Shown here piece after piece: positions 15,001 through 25,500 of a DNA stretch of 46,752 nt; within the stretch, counting starts at the first letter, position 1; each line of letters starts with the position of its first letter. Source of the stretch: JBLRWS01 sp047921075 (GTDB lineage Bacteria; Bacteroidota; Rhodothermia; Balneolales; Balneolaceae); assembly GCA_047921075.1 (NCBI GenBank), contig JBLRWS010000013.1:1-46752 (forward strand), in the 5' to 3' direction. The notes beneath the pieces are model-generated. The model saw only the letters and a program-made list of their open reading frames with translations, was not told the DNA's origin and did no database searches. The position numbers and the translations under genes were made by a program.

Positions 15001-16882
15001 CTGCCCGACCCTTGCCTCTGTGCTACTGACTATTCTGATGGGTACGCTCACCGCGCCGGCTGTATTATTCGGACAAAACAGTGCGGCACCGGCTGATTCG
15101 ATTCATTACCTGTGGCCAACCAACGCCAGCACTCAGCTCTCGGCAACCTTTGCCGAAACCCGTTCGGCTCACCTTCACAGCGGTATCGATATTCGCACGT
15201 GGGGCCGGGAGGGCTACGATGTGTATGCGTCTCGCAGCGGTGTTATCTACCGGCTCGGGATGAGTCCATCGGGTTACGGAAATGTCATTTATATGAAGCA
15301 TGATGATGACACGTACACCGTGTACGCCCATCTGAACCGATTTGAACCGGAACTACAGGCATTGGCCGATTCGGTTCGTCTGATGGACTACCGGGCTGAA
15401 ATCGATCTCATAATCGAAGAAAAAAACATCCGTTACGAAAAAGGAGAGCGAATCGGATTTACCGGCTCCACCGGAGTGGGGCCGCCCCACTTGCATTTCG
15501 AAATCCGCGACCGGCATTTTGAGCCGGTAAACCCACTCTTGTACAATTTATCCATCACGGATACGGTTCCTCCGGTATTTCGCGGCCTTGCGGTTGAATA
15601 CTTTGATCCGAGCTCCCTGCATCCGATCGGGCACGAGCGGTTCACGCCGCTTCGAACAGATAACGGAGTTGTTTTTTTTGATACCCTTACCGTATCGGGC
15701 CCTGTGGGGCTTGCCGTAAATGTACACGATCGAGCCAATCGAACCCCGAACGTGTACGCCGTGTATGAGGTGGCGATGATTGCTGACGGTGATACACTTT
15801 TTCATTCAAAAGCCGATCAACTCTCCTTTCGTGAAAGCCGGGCCATGTTTCTGGATCGTTCATATCCCATTTTGGCTGAGAGCCGAAGAGGCTACCAACG
15901 GTTGTTTGTCGTGAACGGAAACCGGCTCCCACTCTACAAAACGGTTCGGAATCGCGGTGTGCTGTGGATGGAAGACGGCGAAATAGAAATAAATATCGTG
16001 GCCTCCGATCGGAATGGAAATCGGACAACGGCGGTTGTTCCGGTTCGCTTTCGGGGTGCGCCGCCGCCTCAGGCTGTTACATCACTGCCTGCCTACCCTG
16101 CTGCAAATCTCTCAACGTCCATGGTTCCCTTTCGCCCGATGGCGTTTCGCGACATTCAGCCTGAACTCATCAATGGAACCGTGCTCAAACAGCCCGCTGG
16201 CCCGGCCGATCCGGAACCTCATAGTCTGATACCCCCACCCGGCAATGGACAAACCGTGGCCAAGACACTGCACCCGGGCCAGTCGGCCTCTCTCTCTTTG
16301 CCCGATAAATCTGCCGAACTTCGGATCCCGGCCGGGGCCCTTTTCGATACACTCACCGTTTCTATGCGAAAAGAGATGTTCGGATCCCTGCCTCGTTTCC
16401 ACTTTAATCCAAGCCGCCTGCCAGTAAACGAAAGCATTCACTTCTTTTACCGTTTACCGCAGCACCTGCAGAACAATGGGCGGATCGGTCTTTTTGCGTA
16501 TGATGAATCCCGCAACCGGCACTCATTTCTTGGATCCGTCCATTCCGGAAAGTATTTACGGGCAAACCTTCTTGAATTTACCGAACTCCACATTTTGGAG
16601 GATATTCATCCACCCTGGGTTGGAACGCCATCCATTCAGCAAAACCTGGCCGGTCACGATATTGTTACCGTGCCGGTTACCGACCAGATGTCCGGCATCG
16701 ATTACCGACGATCATCAATCACCGTAAACGATGAACCCGGTATCATTGAATATGATCGGGATAAGAATTTACTGATCTACTACCTGCCAAATGCCTCCTT
16801 TGGCCCTACCATTATGGTTGATGTAACTGTTTATGACGGTATCGGAAACCGGACAGAGCGAACATTTCCGGTACGTCGGTAA
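14981..16882 (+). CDS. M23 (LytM-type) metallopeptidase, exported
   Basis: A 633-residue protein from the ATG at 14981, which gives a signal peptide ending near VLFGQNSAAP. The frame is open to 14927 but that lies inside the FAH gene. The M23 domain occupies about residues 55-185. It has HSGID (His66 and Asp70 as zinc ligands), YAHL (His117) and HLHFEIRD (His170 and His172), so all catalytic residues are present. The other 450 residues are beta-rich, probably immunoglobulin-like modules, with a proline-rich linker near 390-440. It likely cuts peptidoglycan cross-links in the periplasm or at the outer membrane. It is convergent with the RidA gene, 16 bp apart. Confidence 0.9.
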   Translation: MCKSLHNCPTLASVLLTILMGTLTAPAVLFGQNSAAPADSIHYLWPTNASTQLSATFAETRSAHLHSGIDIRTWGREGYDVYASRSGVIYRLGMSPSGYGNVIYMKHDDDTYTVYAHLNRFEPELQALADSVRLMDYRAEIDLIIEEKNIRYEKGERIGFTGSTGVGPPHLHFEIRDRHFEPVNPLLYNLSITDTVPPVFRGLAVEYFDPSSLHPIGHERFTPLRTDNGVVFFDTLTVSGPVGLAVNVHDRANRTPNVYAVYEVAMIADGDTLFHSKADQLSFRESRAMFLDRSYPILAESRRGYQRLFVVNGNRLPLYKTVRNRGVLWMEDGEIEINIVASDRNGNRTTAVVPVRFRGAPPPQAVTSLPAYPAANLSTSMVPFRPMAFRDIQPELINGTVLKQPAGPADPEPHSLIPPPGNGQTVAKTLHPGQSASLSLPDKSAELRIPAGALFDTLTVSMRKEMFGSLPRFHFNPSRLPVNESIHFFYRLPQHLQNNGRIGLFAYDESRNRHSFLGSVHSGKYLRANLLEFTELHILEDIHPPWVGTPSIQQNLAGHDIVTVPVTDQMSGIDYRRSSITVNDEPGIIEYDRDKNLLIYYLPNASFGPTIMVDVTVYDGIGNRTERTFPVRR

Positions 16883-16898
16883 ATTCCTCCCGCATCAC

Positions 16899-17279
16899 TT
16901 ACTTGTAGGCTATGCAGCTGATTTCGACCAGAACGTTTTTAGGGAGTGTGCGCACTGCTACTGTCTCGCGGGCCGGTGGTTTCTCACCAAAATACGCGCC
17001 GTAAATCTCGTTCACTTTAGCAAAGTCGTTCATATCAGCCAGATAGATTGAACATTTTAATACCTTTCCAAAATGGGTGTCTGCTGCAAGCAATACAGCC
17101 TTCAGGTTCTCCATGACCTGTTTTGCCTGAGCTTCGATACCTCCTTCCACAATATCCATGGAAGATGGGTTCAGGCCGATCTGACCGGAACAATATACCA
17201 CATTGTTATGTACAACTGCCTGGCTGTACGGGCCGATGGCTGCCGGTGCATTGTCGGTTCGTATGGTTTGATGGTTCAT
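16899..17279 (-). CDS. ridA: RidA/YjgF family enamine/imine deaminase
   Basis: A 126-residue RidA-family protein: RTDNAPAAIGPYSQAVVHNN at the start, YCSGQIGLNP, and the signature PPARETVAVRTLPKNVLVEI with the conserved substrate-binding arginine of the active RidA group. It removes reactive 2-aminoacrylate-type enamines made by PLP enzymes. A PLP enzyme of sulfur amino acid metabolism lies 2.7 kb away, but on the other strand and in another transcript. Normal length. Confidence 0.95.
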   Translation of the reverse strand: MNHQTIRTDNAPAAIGPYSQAVVHNNVVYCSGQIGLNPSSMDIVEGGIEAQAKQVMENLKAVLLAADTHFGKVLKCSIYLADMNDFAKVNEIYGAYFGEKPPARETVAVRTLPKNVLVEISCIAYK

Positions 17280-17446
17280 AAATGCGTATGCGGTTGTTTC
17301 GGGTTATGAATGAATAAGGTAACGCAAATCACGCAAAATTCATGAGATTCATGCTTGTACCTCCATTGCTATAACACCTCGTAATCGTTACTTTTAAGCT
17401 GGCTCTAGACAATCTTTTTAACTACTTACTCTTTCTTTAACCAATA

Positions 17447-18769
17447 ATGAACGTGATGAAAAAAATATCTCACATTTTTGTATACCTGCTACTTGTTGGG
17501 CTTTTGTACAACTGCTCGTCCACCGATCCTTTTGTCAGTGACATTGAGACCAGTTTAATTCTTGGCAATTATGACAGCGCGATCGAGATTGCTCAGGATG
17601 CTGTCAATGAAAATCCTCAAAACGGTGTTGCACACTATTTTCTGGGTGTTTCACAAGCCAGCAAGGCACAAGTAACTCCAAATCCCAATGCGCGTCAGCC
17701 TCTTTACCGTAATGCGCGCGAGTCTATAATACATGGCAAAGGTCTGATGCAAACACGCGAAGATCGTCCCGATGCTCTGGATGAATTCGATGACACCATT
17801 ACAGCTTTCTGGGCATTTGAACACAACGAAGGTGTTGCATTTCTGACAGACGACAGTCTTCGCTCCGTAACACCGGATGCGAACGATGTGGCCATCGCTC
17901 ACTTCATAAACGCAACCACGATCCAGCCTGACAGCGCGATCACTTACATTGCGCTCTCATCCACGCAGTTTAATCAAGGTAACATTCCGGGTGCCATTGA
18001 GAGCTACGAAATGGCTATCGATCGATTAGACACTGTCGAAATTGATGATTATGACTTCCTTATTAGTCTCTACATCTTGGAGGAACGGTTAGACGAAGCC
18101 GAACGTCTGGCTCTTCGCGCAATCGATTCCTATCCGGGTGAGACGATTTTTATTCGATCGCTTGCTGACGTTTACACACGCCTTGACCGAGTTGACGAAG
18201 CCGTTGCTCTGGTTCGGGACTTAATTGCCCAGGAACCTAACAATCCGCTTTACTACCGGGTACTCGGTACACAAATCTACCAAAGTGTAGGTGAATTGAA
18301 TGAAGAGCTTACCACACTCTACGAGCAGCGTTACGATTTACAGCGCAGTTTACGCGATCTGAGCGGTCAGCAGCGTACTGCTGCAGAAAATGAAGTTGCT
18401 CAAATTTCTCAACAAATTGACGAACTCGAAGCTGAAGTAGAAGAGCTCACAAAAACGTCTATCGACGAGCTTGAGCAGGTTGTTCGCCTCGACCCTCAAG
18501 ATGATAGCACATTCGATATCCTCGGGATTATCCACCAAAACTGGGCATCAGTTCTATTCCAGAAACGAAATTTCACCATCGACGACGAGGAAGCGTTTCG
18601 TATTGAAGACGAAGCTGTAGAGTATCTCGAAATTGCACGAGGCTTCTACGAACGGGCTGCTGAAATTAATCCAGACAATCCGGATTACTGGCAATCTCTC
18701 TTCCAGGTCTACACCAACCTTGGTATGGATGAGGAAGCCCGCGAAGCGATGGAAAAAGCCGGTCTTTAA
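17447..18769 (+). CDS. TPR lipoprotein
   Basis: A 440-residue lipoprotein: signal peptide with lipobox LLYNC near residue 23. A second ATG three codons in (17456) gives an equally good signal peptide. TPR units are at about 38-75 (YDSAIEIAQDAVNENPQNGV), 150-195, 205-270 and 385-440. A charged coiled-coil stretch lies at about 290-345 (NELTTLYEQRYDLQRSLRD-like, then QISQQIDELEAEVEELTK). It is followed after 12 bp by a second TPR lipoprotein with the same N-terminal plan (NYD-A-E repeat and a YRNA motif), so the two are tandem paralogues. Its function is unknown; an envelope assembly scaffold is the usual role. Confidence 0.85.
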   Translation: MNVMKKISHIFVYLLLVGLLYNCSSTDPFVSDIETSLILGNYDSAIEIAQDAVNENPQNGVAHYFLGVSQASKAQVTPNPNARQPLYRNARESIIHGKGLMQTREDRPDALDEFDDTITAFWAFEHNEGVAFLTDDSLRSVTPDANDVAIAHFINATTIQPDSAITYIALSSTQFNQGNIPGAIESYEMAIDRLDTVEIDDYDFLISLYILEERLDEAERLALRAIDSYPGETIFIRSLADVYTRLDRVDEAVALVRDLIAQEPNNPLYYRVLGTQIYQSVGELNEELTTLYEQRYDLQRSLRDLSGQQRTAAENEVAQISQQIDELEAEVEELTKTSIDELEQVVRLDPQDDSTFDILGIIHQNWASVLFQKRNFTIDDEEAFRIEDEAVEYLEIARGFYERAAEINPDNPDYWQSLFQVYTNLGMDEEAREAMEKAGL

Positions 18770-18781
18770 TCAACCAACTAT

Positions 18782-19945
18782 ATGAAGTATACATTCTTAT
18801 CCCGCAAAGTGAGTGCACTGCTCACTTTCGGGATTTTTTTTGCAGTCTCTTGTTCTACCCTAACACAATCGTCTAAACCACCTCACGAGCTTTATCATGA
18901 AGGGAATTACGATCAGGCCCTGGAGCAGGTAAACCGCACCCTTGCCGATGATCCGCAACGTGAAGACCTGCAACTCCTGAAAGTATCAATCTTGACCGCG
19001 CAGGCAAAGAATCTCCCGCAACCCGAACGGCGAACTCTCCCCTACCGGAATGCATATGACACCAAAAACCTTCAAATTCACGAACCGGCACTTTCCGATT
19101 CGGCGCATTCGTTGCTATTGTCGGCCTGGTCGTTCGAGCAGGATGCTGCTTTGACAATCCTGCAACAGGAGTCGCGACTTTCTGATCAGCAGTACCGTCT
19201 TGCAAAATCGCATCTTGAAAATGCACTCACCGTACTCCCCGACAGCTCCGCCCCGTATAGTTTACTCTCTACACTATCGTACCGACAGGGTGAAACCGAT
19301 CAAGCCCTCCTTTACCTGCAACAGGCCGTCGAAAACGATGCACATGTTACCGAAGCAATGCTCGAAAAACAGGCCTATCTCTATATGGAGACCGGCAATC
19401 TGGAACGATCAGCTGAACTGTACGAACAGCTGGTGGATCAGTTTGGCACAACAGACACTTACACCCACGGACTGTTAAATGCCTATATCCTGCAGGAGCG
19501 GCACGAAAAAGCAATAGAGCTATTAAGTGAGCTTCGGGAGTCGCATCCCACACGGCCATTTTATCTGGAAGCACTTGCAGTACAAAGCTATTACCAATCC
19601 CGCCGGGAATTTGAGCAGGACAATGATATCGACTCCTTTGCCGCCGATTTGGCGCGCATTTCAGACATGTTTGAGGAGCTGATGGCCATGACCCCTTTCT
19701 ATGAAGAGAGAACCCACCGGGCGGCCACCTTCTACAGTAACGCAACCCGACAGCTTCTGGAACACGGACGGGATTCATTTGCTGATAAAGCCGCTCAATT
19801 TGCTGCATCTTCCGTTCAACACTGGCAGCAGCTTATGGAAAACGACCCTGAAAACCGGGCGTATGCCGTACAGCTTGCACGAGCGTATCGGGCAGCCGGC
19901 ATGACCAACGAAGCCGAATTATTGGAGCAACAATATAATCTATAA
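18782..19945 (+). CDS. TPR lipoprotein, paralogue of the preceding gene
   Basis: A 387-residue lipoprotein with signal peptide and lipobox FAVSC (about residue 24). It shares with the upstream protein the opening TPR (NYDQALEQVNRTLADDPQRE), a following PYRNA segment, and a second TPR group (residues 125-245). It lacks the coiled-coil stretch of the upstream protein and is about 50 residues shorter. The spacing of 12 bp before and 8 bp after suggests that the two lipoproteins and the downstream PLP enzyme share a transcript, although their functions look unrelated. Confidence 0.83.
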   Translation: MKYTFLSRKVSALLTFGIFFAVSCSTLTQSSKPPHELYHEGNYDQALEQVNRTLADDPQREDLQLLKVSILTAQAKNLPQPERRTLPYRNAYDTKNLQIHEPALSDSAHSLLLSAWSFEQDAALTILQQESRLSDQQYRLAKSHLENALTVLPDSSAPYSLLSTLSYRQGETDQALLYLQQAVENDAHVTEAMLEKQAYLYMETGNLERSAELYEQLVDQFGTTDTYTHGLLNAYILQERHEKAIELLSELRESHPTRPFYLEALAVQSYYQSRREFEQDNDIDSFAADLARISDMFEELMAMTPFYEERTHRAATFYSNATRQLLEHGRDSFADKAAQFAASSVQHWQQLMENDPENRAYAVQLARAYRAAGMTNEAELLEQQYNL

Positions 19946-19953
19946 TCTACCTT

Positions 19954-21093
19954 ATGAAATTTAACACCAAGGCCATTCACGCAGGGCAGCAGCCGGAACC
20001 AACCTCCGGAGCTGTTATGCCCCCTATCTTCCAAACGTCCACCTACGCACAAAAAGCACCAAACGACCACCAAGGTTATGATTACGCCCGGGTTGGCAAC
20101 CCCACCCGAACCGCGTTGGAAAATCTGATTGCAGGTATCGAAAATGCACGCCATGGGATCTGTTTTGCCAGTGGCGTGGCGGCTATCGATGGTATCCTGA
20201 AGATGTTTCGGCCGGGCGATCATATCATCTCCACCAACGATTTATACGGCGGTACATATCGGCTCTTCACCCAGGTTTTTGAGCCGTATGGCATCCGTTT
20301 CTCTTTTGTGGATATGACCCGGATAGAGGAAATTGAGCAAGCGGTTACCGACCAAACAAAATGCATCTGGATAGAGACACCCACCAATCCACTGCTGCGC
20401 ATTATCGATATACAGGCGGTAACAAAAATTGCAAAACAGCACCAGATTTTAACGGCCGTTGACAACACCTTCGCCTCTCCTTATTTGCAGCGTCCACTCG
20501 ACCTGGGTGCCGATATGGTGATGCACTCCAGTACCAAATATCTGGGCGGACATTCTGATGTAATCGGTGGTGCCGTGGCTGTCAACTCGGATGAGCTGGA
20601 CGAAAAAATTCGGTTCCAAATTAAAACCTCCGGCGCCGTTCCGGGTCCCATGGATTGCTATCTGATTTTGCGTGGCATCAAAACACTCGGCATTCGCGTG
20701 CAACAGTCTACCAATAACGCAAAGGCCATTGCGAGGCGGCTGGCCGAACACCCGGCAGTGAGAACGGTTCACTATCCCGGTCTGGAGTCGCACCCACATC
20801 ATGAGCTTGCCAAAAGACAGATGGACGATTTTGGTGCCATGATTTCATTTGAGTTGAAAGACGATTCAATCGATCGCGCCGTTCAATTCATGCAATCTGT
20901 TTCGATATTTACGCTGGCGGAAAGCCTGGGCGGTGTAGAATCACTGATTAGCCACCCCGCAACCATGACACACGGATCCATTCCAAAAGAGGTTCGCGAA
21001 AAGGCCGGGCTGTTCGATTCGCTGATCCGTTTGTCCGTGGGCATCGAAGATGCCGACGATTTGCTGAGCGATCTCGAAAATGCATTGAAATAA
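19954..21093 (+). CDS. Trans-sulfuration PLP enzyme (cystathionine gamma-synthase/lyase)
   Basis: A 379-residue Cys/Met-metabolism PLP-dependent enzyme, typical length. The N-terminus FNTKAIHAGQQPEPTSGAV and PPIFQTSTY are family signatures, as are YDYARVGNPTR, SNDLYGGTYR-like (STNDLYGG), and VDNTFASPYLQ. The PLP lysine is Lys195 in HSSTKYLGGHSDV. The C-terminus ESLGGVESLISHPATMTHGS is characteristic. Synthase (metB) and lyase (mccB/metC-like) cannot be separated from the sequence alone. It sits 8 bp after the TPR lipoprotein and 24 bp before the thiolase gene. Confidence 0.93.
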   Translation: MKFNTKAIHAGQQPEPTSGAVMPPIFQTSTYAQKAPNDHQGYDYARVGNPTRTALENLIAGIENARHGICFASGVAAIDGILKMFRPGDHIISTNDLYGGTYRLFTQVFEPYGIRFSFVDMTRIEEIEQAVTDQTKCIWIETPTNPLLRIIDIQAVTKIAKQHQILTAVDNTFASPYLQRPLDLGADMVMHSSTKYLGGHSDVIGGAVAVNSDELDEKIRFQIKTSGAVPGPMDCYLILRGIKTLGIRVQQSTNNAKAIARRLAEHPAVRTVHYPGLESHPHHELAKRQMDDFGAMISFELKDDSIDRAVQFMQSVSIFTLAESLGGVESLISHPATMTHGSIPKEVREKAGLFDSLIRLSVGIEDADDLLSDLENALK

Positions 21094-21117
21094 AATTAAT
21101 AAAAGGAGCTGAATACC

Positions 21118-22296
21118 ATGAGAAATGTTGTAATAGTAGAAGCCAAACGAACCCCAATCGGTGCTTTTGGAGGCACTCTCTCTTCCTTCACCGCGCCGGA
21201 ACTCGGAGCCTCGGCCATTCTTGCCGTATTAAAAGGGGCCGGCATCAAACCCGAAGATGTAGACGAAGTGGTAATGGGCAATGTACTCACAGCCGGTGTT
21301 GGCCAGGCACCCGCCCGACAAGCCGCCATGAAAGCAGGCCTCCCCGACAAAACCCCCTGTACCACCATCAATAAAGTGTGTGCCTCAGGTATGAAATCGA
21401 TCATGATAGGAGCCGACCAAATTGCACTTGGACAAGCTGATGTGATTGTAGCCGGCGGCATGGAGAGCATGAGCAACGTACCCTATTATCTTACCAAGCA
21501 CCGGTTTGGATCGAAGCTGGGCAACGCTCAGGCCATAGACGGACTCATTCACGACGGGTTGTGGGATGTGTATAACGATTACCATATGGGCAATGCGGCT
21601 GAGTTATGCGCCCGCGAATGCAACATCAGTCGCGAGCAGCAAGATGAGTTTGCCATCGAATCGTACAAACGGGCAATCGCCGCGCACGAGAACGGATACT
21701 TTGATGATGAAGTCATCACCATGAAAGTGAAAGATCGCAAAGGCAACGTAACCGAAGTGCGGATGGATGAGGAGCTTGGGAAAGTAAACTACGACAAGAT
21801 TCCCTCCCTTCGCCCGGTGTTTGATAAAGAAGGTACCGTTACCGCAGCCAATGCAAGCAGTATTAACGACGGCGCAGCCGCTGTTCTATTGATGAGCGAA
21901 GAGAAGGCAAACGAATTGGGGCTTACACCCATCGCCATGATTAAAAGTCATGCCAGTGCAGCTAAAGCACCGGAGTGGTTTACCACCGCCCCCGCCGATG
22001 CCCTGCCTATTGCTCTGAAACGAGCAGGATTCGACAAGAACGACATCGACCTGTTCGAAATTAACGAGGCTTTTTCGGTCGTATCCCTGGCCAACAATCA
22101 AATTTTGGAATTGGATCCTTCCATTGTAAACATTCACGGCGGTGCGGTAAGTATCGGCCATCCGATCGGCTGTTCGGGAGCCCGCATTGTGGTTAGCCTG
22201 TTGCACGCGCTAAAACGCACCGGTGGTAAAAAAGGAGCGGCCGGTATTTGTAACGGCGGAGGCGGCGCATCGGCTCTTACTGTCGAAATGGCCTGA
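21118..22296 (+). CDS. atoB: Acetyl-CoA C-acetyltransferase (thiolase)
   Basis: A 392-residue type II thiolase. The nucleophilic Cys88 lies in INKVCASGMKSIM, the histidine in SIGHPIGCSGAR, and the second cysteine in GICNGGGGASAL, so the catalytic set is complete. It interconverts two acetyl-CoA and acetoacetyl-CoA, or cleaves other 3-ketoacyl-CoAs. The gene has one of the few clear Shine-Dalgarno sequences in the window (AAGGAG at 21103-21108, 9 bp before the ATG), which suggests strong translation. An intrinsic terminator follows. The symbol is the usual family name; phaA or thlA would be equally fitting. Confidence 0.94.
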   Translation: MRNVVIVEAKRTPIGAFGGTLSSFTAPELGASAILAVLKGAGIKPEDVDEVVMGNVLTAGVGQAPARQAAMKAGLPDKTPCTTINKVCASGMKSIMIGADQIALGQADVIVAGGMESMSNVPYYLTKHRFGSKLGNAQAIDGLIHDGLWDVYNDYHMGNAAELCARECNISREQQDEFAIESYKRAIAAHENGYFDDEVITMKVKDRKGNVTEVRMDEELGKVNYDKIPSLRPVFDKEGTVTAANASSINDGAAAVLLMSEEKANELGLTPIAMIKSHASAAKAPEWFTTAPADALPIALKRAGFDKNDIDLFEINEAFSVVSLANNQILELDPSIVNIHGGAVSIGHPIGCSGARIVVSLLHALKRTGGKKGAAGICNGGGGASALTVEMA

Positions 22297-22318
22297 ATAA
22301 AGAGATAATATAAATTTT

Positions 22319-22356
22319 AAACCCCCGTGTTGACATTCAAATCACGGGGGTTTATC
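22319..22356 (+). terminator. Intrinsic terminator after the thiolase gene
   Basis: A perfect 11-bp stem, AAACCCCCGTG pairing with CACGGGGGTTT, around a 13-nt loop and followed by TAT. It is GC-rich, 22 bp after the stop codon. The T-run is short, so termination may be partial. It marks the boundary before the T9SS block. Confidence 0.8.
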
Positions 22357-22530
22357 ATTATACCGTAACAAACCTATCACAAAAGAATTGCCGATCAGAA
22401 ACAACGATACACTCACTCCACCTCAACCAACAGCTGTATAACAGCCCGTTCTGATCAACTAATTGATGTGCCTATAGACTATAGCTACTGTTTTATCTAA
22501 GCTAAACAACTTTTTCATTACACGAAGTAT

Positions 22531-25500
22531 ATGTGTAGAAAGGTACAGTCTATCATTTTTGCGGTATTCGCTCTCTGGGTTTTTGCGCCCGTTGTAAGTG
22601 CCCAATCACTGATTAAAGTAGCCGAGAATGAGCAATACACCGACTATCATTTCGTAAATGATAGTTTGCGTCCGGTCCACGCCTACGAATTTACTGTACA
22701 GGCTGGTGATGCCGGTGCACTTAGTGTGTTTTCACAAACGGTGAGGGAGGTCGAGTGGCACACATCCACACCTGAGCTGGCCACAGCTCTGGCACTGTTT
22801 GGTGATGATATTCCCCTTTTTGAACGGGTTGAGGGCGGCATCTCCCGTGGCCGGCAAATCGACAATCTCCGCTTCCATCCCACCCGCTACTCTGAATCCG
22901 ATTCGCGAACTTTGCTCATTGTAAAAGAAGCTCGGTTTCGTGTGCGCCACGCGCCAAATGATGCACCCCACCGCACCACTGCAGCAGCACTGACCAATGA
23001 GACGTCTCCTTTTCAAACCGGCCAGTGGTACAAAATTCCCATCTCTGAACGCGGCATCTATCAGATAGATCGCGCCTATCTGGAATCGATTGGATTATCA
23101 CCCGCAGCCATCAACCCAAGCCAGGTTCAAATCTGGACAACACCGGGCGGTGAACTCCCGCGCTTAAATGCGGCAGAACGGCCTCAATTACAGCAGATTC
23201 CAATACTGTTCGAAGGCAACACCAGCAACAGTTTTGACCAAGGGGATCGGCTTTTCTTTTATGCAGACTCGCCCCACGCCGAATTCCGGGAACAGAATGG
23301 CTCGTTTTCTCATCAGCTGCATCGCTATAGTAATGAAAACCACGTGTTTCTCACTGTCGCCAACGAGCCGGGTTTGCGGGCTGCTCCTCAGCCGTTTCTG
23401 GATGCTCCGAATCGGATAAGCCAGGTTCGCGACGTCTTCTGGTATGAGGAGGATCTCTTCAAATCGGAGCCAAAAATCAGATCGGGACTTAACTGGTACG
23501 CTGTACAACTGTCAAATAATCCCGGAAATCAGTCAAGGGATGTTGTAACAGCCACTATTCCGGGCCTTATCCCTAACCAGACGGTAAATGTAGACCTACG
23601 GCTTGTAGGCCGTTCCACACAAACCATGCAGATGAGCTTTTTCCTGAATGGCCAGTCCATTGCAACATCCACGGTTGGCTCCATTCGAAGCTACAGTTCC
23701 GAGGAAGGAATTTCCGGTCGGGCGCTTACCGTAGGCACATCCACACAGATTGGGTCCACAGAAGAGCTCACCCTTCGTGCACAACTCAACGCACCGGAAC
23801 CGAACAGCGAAGGGTTTGTGGATTGGGTTCGATTCACCTTCGACCGTTCCCTCACTGCGCATAACAATGAACTTTTGTTCTTCGCTCCGGAGGGTCTATC
23901 CGGCCGCGCGGTATACGAAATGGACGGATTTGGCTCCACTCCGATGGTTTTTGAGGTTTCTGACGCTCAAACCCCCCGGCCTCTTCAGGCACAGCAGATT
24001 CAAGGACGGTATCAATTTAGTTTTGATCACAGCCAGCCAGAGCATCGATTTTATGCGCAATCTGATATTCGCGTACCCGCCGAGGCCACCCCTGTCGACA
24101 ATCAAAACCTGCGGGGTATTTCCTCTTTCCCTCAGTACATTATCGTTACCGCGCCGCTTTTTTACGATCAGGCTCTCGAGTGGGCAGCGTATCGCGAACA
24201 AAAAGATGGGTTTACAACCGTTGTTGCACTTCAGGAAGAGATTTTTAACGAATTTAACGGGGGCACACCCGATGTAACGGCCATTCGTGACTATGTGAAA
24301 TTTTTATACGACCGCGCCTTTGCTGCCGGGCAAACCCCACCCGAACACCTGCTTCTTTTTGGTGATGCCACCTTCGACTTTCGGAATATCACCGGCGGCT
24401 CCATCACCAATCATGTGTTTACGTTTCAAAGCGAAGAGTCGCTGCATCGCATCAACAGCTATGGCAGTGACGATTTCTTTGTACTGCTCGACGACTCGGA
24501 AGGTGAATGGCAGCCATTTACCAGCCAGGAACGTATCGACATGGGCGTCGGGCGCTTTCCCGTCAATACCCGCCAGGAGGCCGCTATTTTAATGGATAAA
24601 ATCCGGCGTTATGAAAACAGTGATACGCAAGGCGATTGGCGAACACGCTTTACATTTGCCGCTGATGATGATTTCCCCGAAGTAGAGCTGAACCGCGACC
24701 TCCACCTGCTCAATGCCGATGGGACCGCCATTGAGATTGATTATGAAAGCTCGGCAACCATTGCCAATAAAATTTACATGCTCTCCTATCCGGTCGAGAC
24801 CACCGCTGCCGGCCGGCGTGTGCCCGGTGCAACCGATGATCTGATTGCCGCATTCAACAACGGATCATTGGTGGTGAACTACTCCGGGCACGGCAACGAA
24901 ACCATTCTTGCCGATGAGTTTCTGTTTTCAGCTGATATGATTCCAAGACTCACCAACCGCGACCGGCCGGCCATTTTTGTTACGGCTACATGCCAGTTTG
25001 GGCGGTATGATGATGCCGATGCAAAATCAGGTGCTGAACAAACTCTTTTATGGGAAGATGGCGGAATTGTTGCGGCGCTCACCACCACCCGCGTAGTCTT
25101 CACAAGTGCTTCTCCCGGCAGCAATAATTTTGGTCTCAATATTCAGTTAACCCGACAAATGGTACAGCCCACCTCCGATGGCAAGCCGCAGCGGCTGGGA
25201 GATATTTACCGAAACACCAAAAATACCAGCCAGGGAGCCGGGTTCAACGCCCGTAAATTTATCCTATTGGGTGATCCCGCCATGCGCATTGGCCTCCCCG
25301 ATCAACAAGCCGAAATCACGTCTATTAATGATGTGGATCTTGCCGCCAACCCCGATACGGTACTGCAAATTCGCGCCCTCGACCGAATGGTGATTGATGG
25401 CGCCATACGAAATCAAACGGGTGGAATTGATACGCAATTTAACGGAGAAGCCACCGTGCGTGTTCTCGATTCCGAGCGGGTCGTGAATCTGCCAAGCAAA

